64,000 bases of DNA, taken from an uncultured Paracoccaceae bacterium. Lineage in GTDB: Bacteria > Pseudomonadota > Alphaproteobacteria > Rhodobacterales > Rhodobacteraceae. This document shows positions 63,266-64,000 of the stretch, in pieces. Position 1 is the stretch's first letter. Every line of letters starts with the position of its first letter. The stretch is taken from assembly GCA_947489325.1 (NCBI GenBank), contig CANLDA010000003.1:62001-126000 (forward strand), read 5' to 3'. Both the position numbers and the translations under genes were made by a program. The notes beneath the pieces are model-generated. The model saw only the letters and a program-made list of their open reading frames with translations. It was not told the origin of the DNA and did no database searches.

Positions 63266-64000
63266 CTATTTTAATTTATGGCTGACAAATTGAACAAGCC
63301 CGCCAACGATCAACCCCCAAACGGCAGCGCCCAATCCAAAGATTGTCACCCCTGATGCCGTGATGACAAAGGTCAAGGCGGCAGCCTCGCGGTACTGCTC
63401 ATCCTCATAGGCGGCCTTGGCTGATCCCGTGAACACCCCAACGAGGGCCACACCGGCCAACGTGCCCAACACCAAAGGATGTGCCAGTCCGGCAATCATC
63501 GTTATTGTCCCAGCAAACAGCCCGAACACACAGTAAAACACCCCAGCCATCACAGCCGACCAATATCGTTTTGCATGATCTGGATGTGAGTCTTCGCCAG
63601 AACACATCGCGGCAGTGATCGCGGCCAGACATGTTGCCGCCGACCCAAGCGGAGCAGACAGCACGCTGGCCGCCCCTACTGATGTCAACAATTTTCCCGG
63701 CTGTGGCTCGTAGCCAAAACTTTTCAGTATCGCGATACCGGGAATGTTTTGCGTCGCCATAGTCACAATATATAGCGGCACGCCAATGCTCAGCAGGGCC
63801 GACAGGGTGAAGATTGGGGTGGTCACTGCAAAGGGTGTGAACACGGTTTCAGGTGTCGGAATGGTCATTCCATTGGTCACAAAGATAACCCCAACCGCAA
63901 CCAGAACTGCCGCGGGCACCGCAAAAACGCGTTTGATACGCCCCACCACAAACCATGTCAGAATGATGGGAGAGGCTTGTATTGGAATCTCTGCCATGGC
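63266..64000 (-). CDS. Benzoate/H+ symporter, BenE family (partial, 5' end outside the window)
   Basis: About 244 residues of the C-terminal part of an expected 390; the frame runs off the window edge. About seven hydrophobic helices are visible, with the family segment VPLYIVTMATQNIPGIAIL and GAASVLSAPLGSAATCLAAITAAMCSGEDSHPDHAKRYWSAVMAGVFYCVFGLFAG. BenE proteins import benzoate with a proton, but many members have unproven substrates. No benzoate-degradation gene is in the window. Confidence 0.9.
   Translation of the reverse strand, partial: AMAEIPIQASPIILTWFVVGRIKRVFAVPAAVLVAVGVIFVTNGMTIPTPETVFTPFAVTTPIFTLSALLSIGVPLYIVTMATQNIPGIAILKSFGYEPQPGKLLTSVGAASVLSAPLGSAATCLAAITAAMCSGEDSHPDHAKRYWSAVMAGVFYCVFGLFAGTITMIAGLAHPLVLGTLAGVALVGVFTGSAKAAYEDEQYREAAALTFVITASGVTIFGLGAAVWGLIVGGLVQFVSHKLK

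Overview
This is an ordinary chromosomal stretch of an alphaproteobacterium, most probably a marine member of the Rhodobacterales (Roseobacter group). That placement is inference. It rests on moderate GC with even codon use, the gene families present (glycolate oxidase glcDEF, a zinc-ribbon DinB, an alpha-2-macroglobulin/PbpC pair, many small Rhodobacterales-type proteins), a glycosyltransferase between leuC and leuD, and sigma-32-like promoters of alphaproteobacterial type. No rRNA, tRNA, CRISPR array, insertion sequence, prophage or conjugation gene was seen. Both ends cut genes: gabD on the left and a BenE-type symporter on the right.

Layout. 1-3.5 kb: the end of gabD, then an ECF sigma factor translationally coupled to a membrane-anchored von Willebrand A protein. 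3.5-6.1 kb: a small membrane protein, an hsp20 gene with a sigma-32-like promoter and a ROSE-like RNA thermometer, and two tandem secreted trypsin-like proteases. 6.1-10.5 kb: glycolate oxidase in the order glcD-glcE-membrane protein-glcF. 10.6-17.6 kb: leuB, then leuC-glycosyltransferase-leuD, separated by a nuclease/phosphatase-family gene and a membrane protein; a short reading frame and a hairpin precede leuC. 17.7-24.2 kb: an MscS channel, a tiny zinc-ribbon membrane protein, rsfS-rlmH, dinB and the NAD salvage genes pncA and pncB.

24.2-33.3 kb: a minus-strand array (livKHMGF, a D-amino-acid dehydrogenase, a DUF2478 protein, a cysteine hydrolase and a BesD/HalD-like Fe(II)/2-oxoglutarate oxygenase) with a divergent LysR regulator. 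This is the most accessory-looking metabolic region and suggests uptake and oxidation or hydroxylation of an amino acid. 33.2-41.9 kb: pyrF, clpB, a kinase plus class III aminotransferase pair with a GlxA/AraC regulator, arfB, a probable structured small RNA and a YhhQ transporter. 41.9-50.8 kb: an esterase-like lipoprotein, murein endopeptidase mepA, a UMF1-type MFS protein, yggT, recQ, yaaA and a hybrid histidine kinase whose first receiver domain lacks its phospho-acceptor. 51-58.4 kb: alpha-2-macroglobulin and penicillin-binding protein 1C. 58.4-64 kb: a thiolase, a cupin regulator, a 53-residue basic protein, the threonine-degradation pair kbl-tdh (Tdh without its structural-zinc cysteines) and partial benE.

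Stress themes recur: two genes with matching sigma-32-like promoters (hsp20, clpB), envelope defence (A2M/PbpC, MepA, MscS), ribosome rescue and silencing (ArfB, RsfS) and DNA damage (DinB, RecQ). I did not find a clearly new multi-gene system. The strongest candidates for new biology are the thermometer upstream of hsp20, the structured RNA between yhhQ and arfB, the oxygenase cluster, the zinc-site loss in Tdh and the leuC leader.
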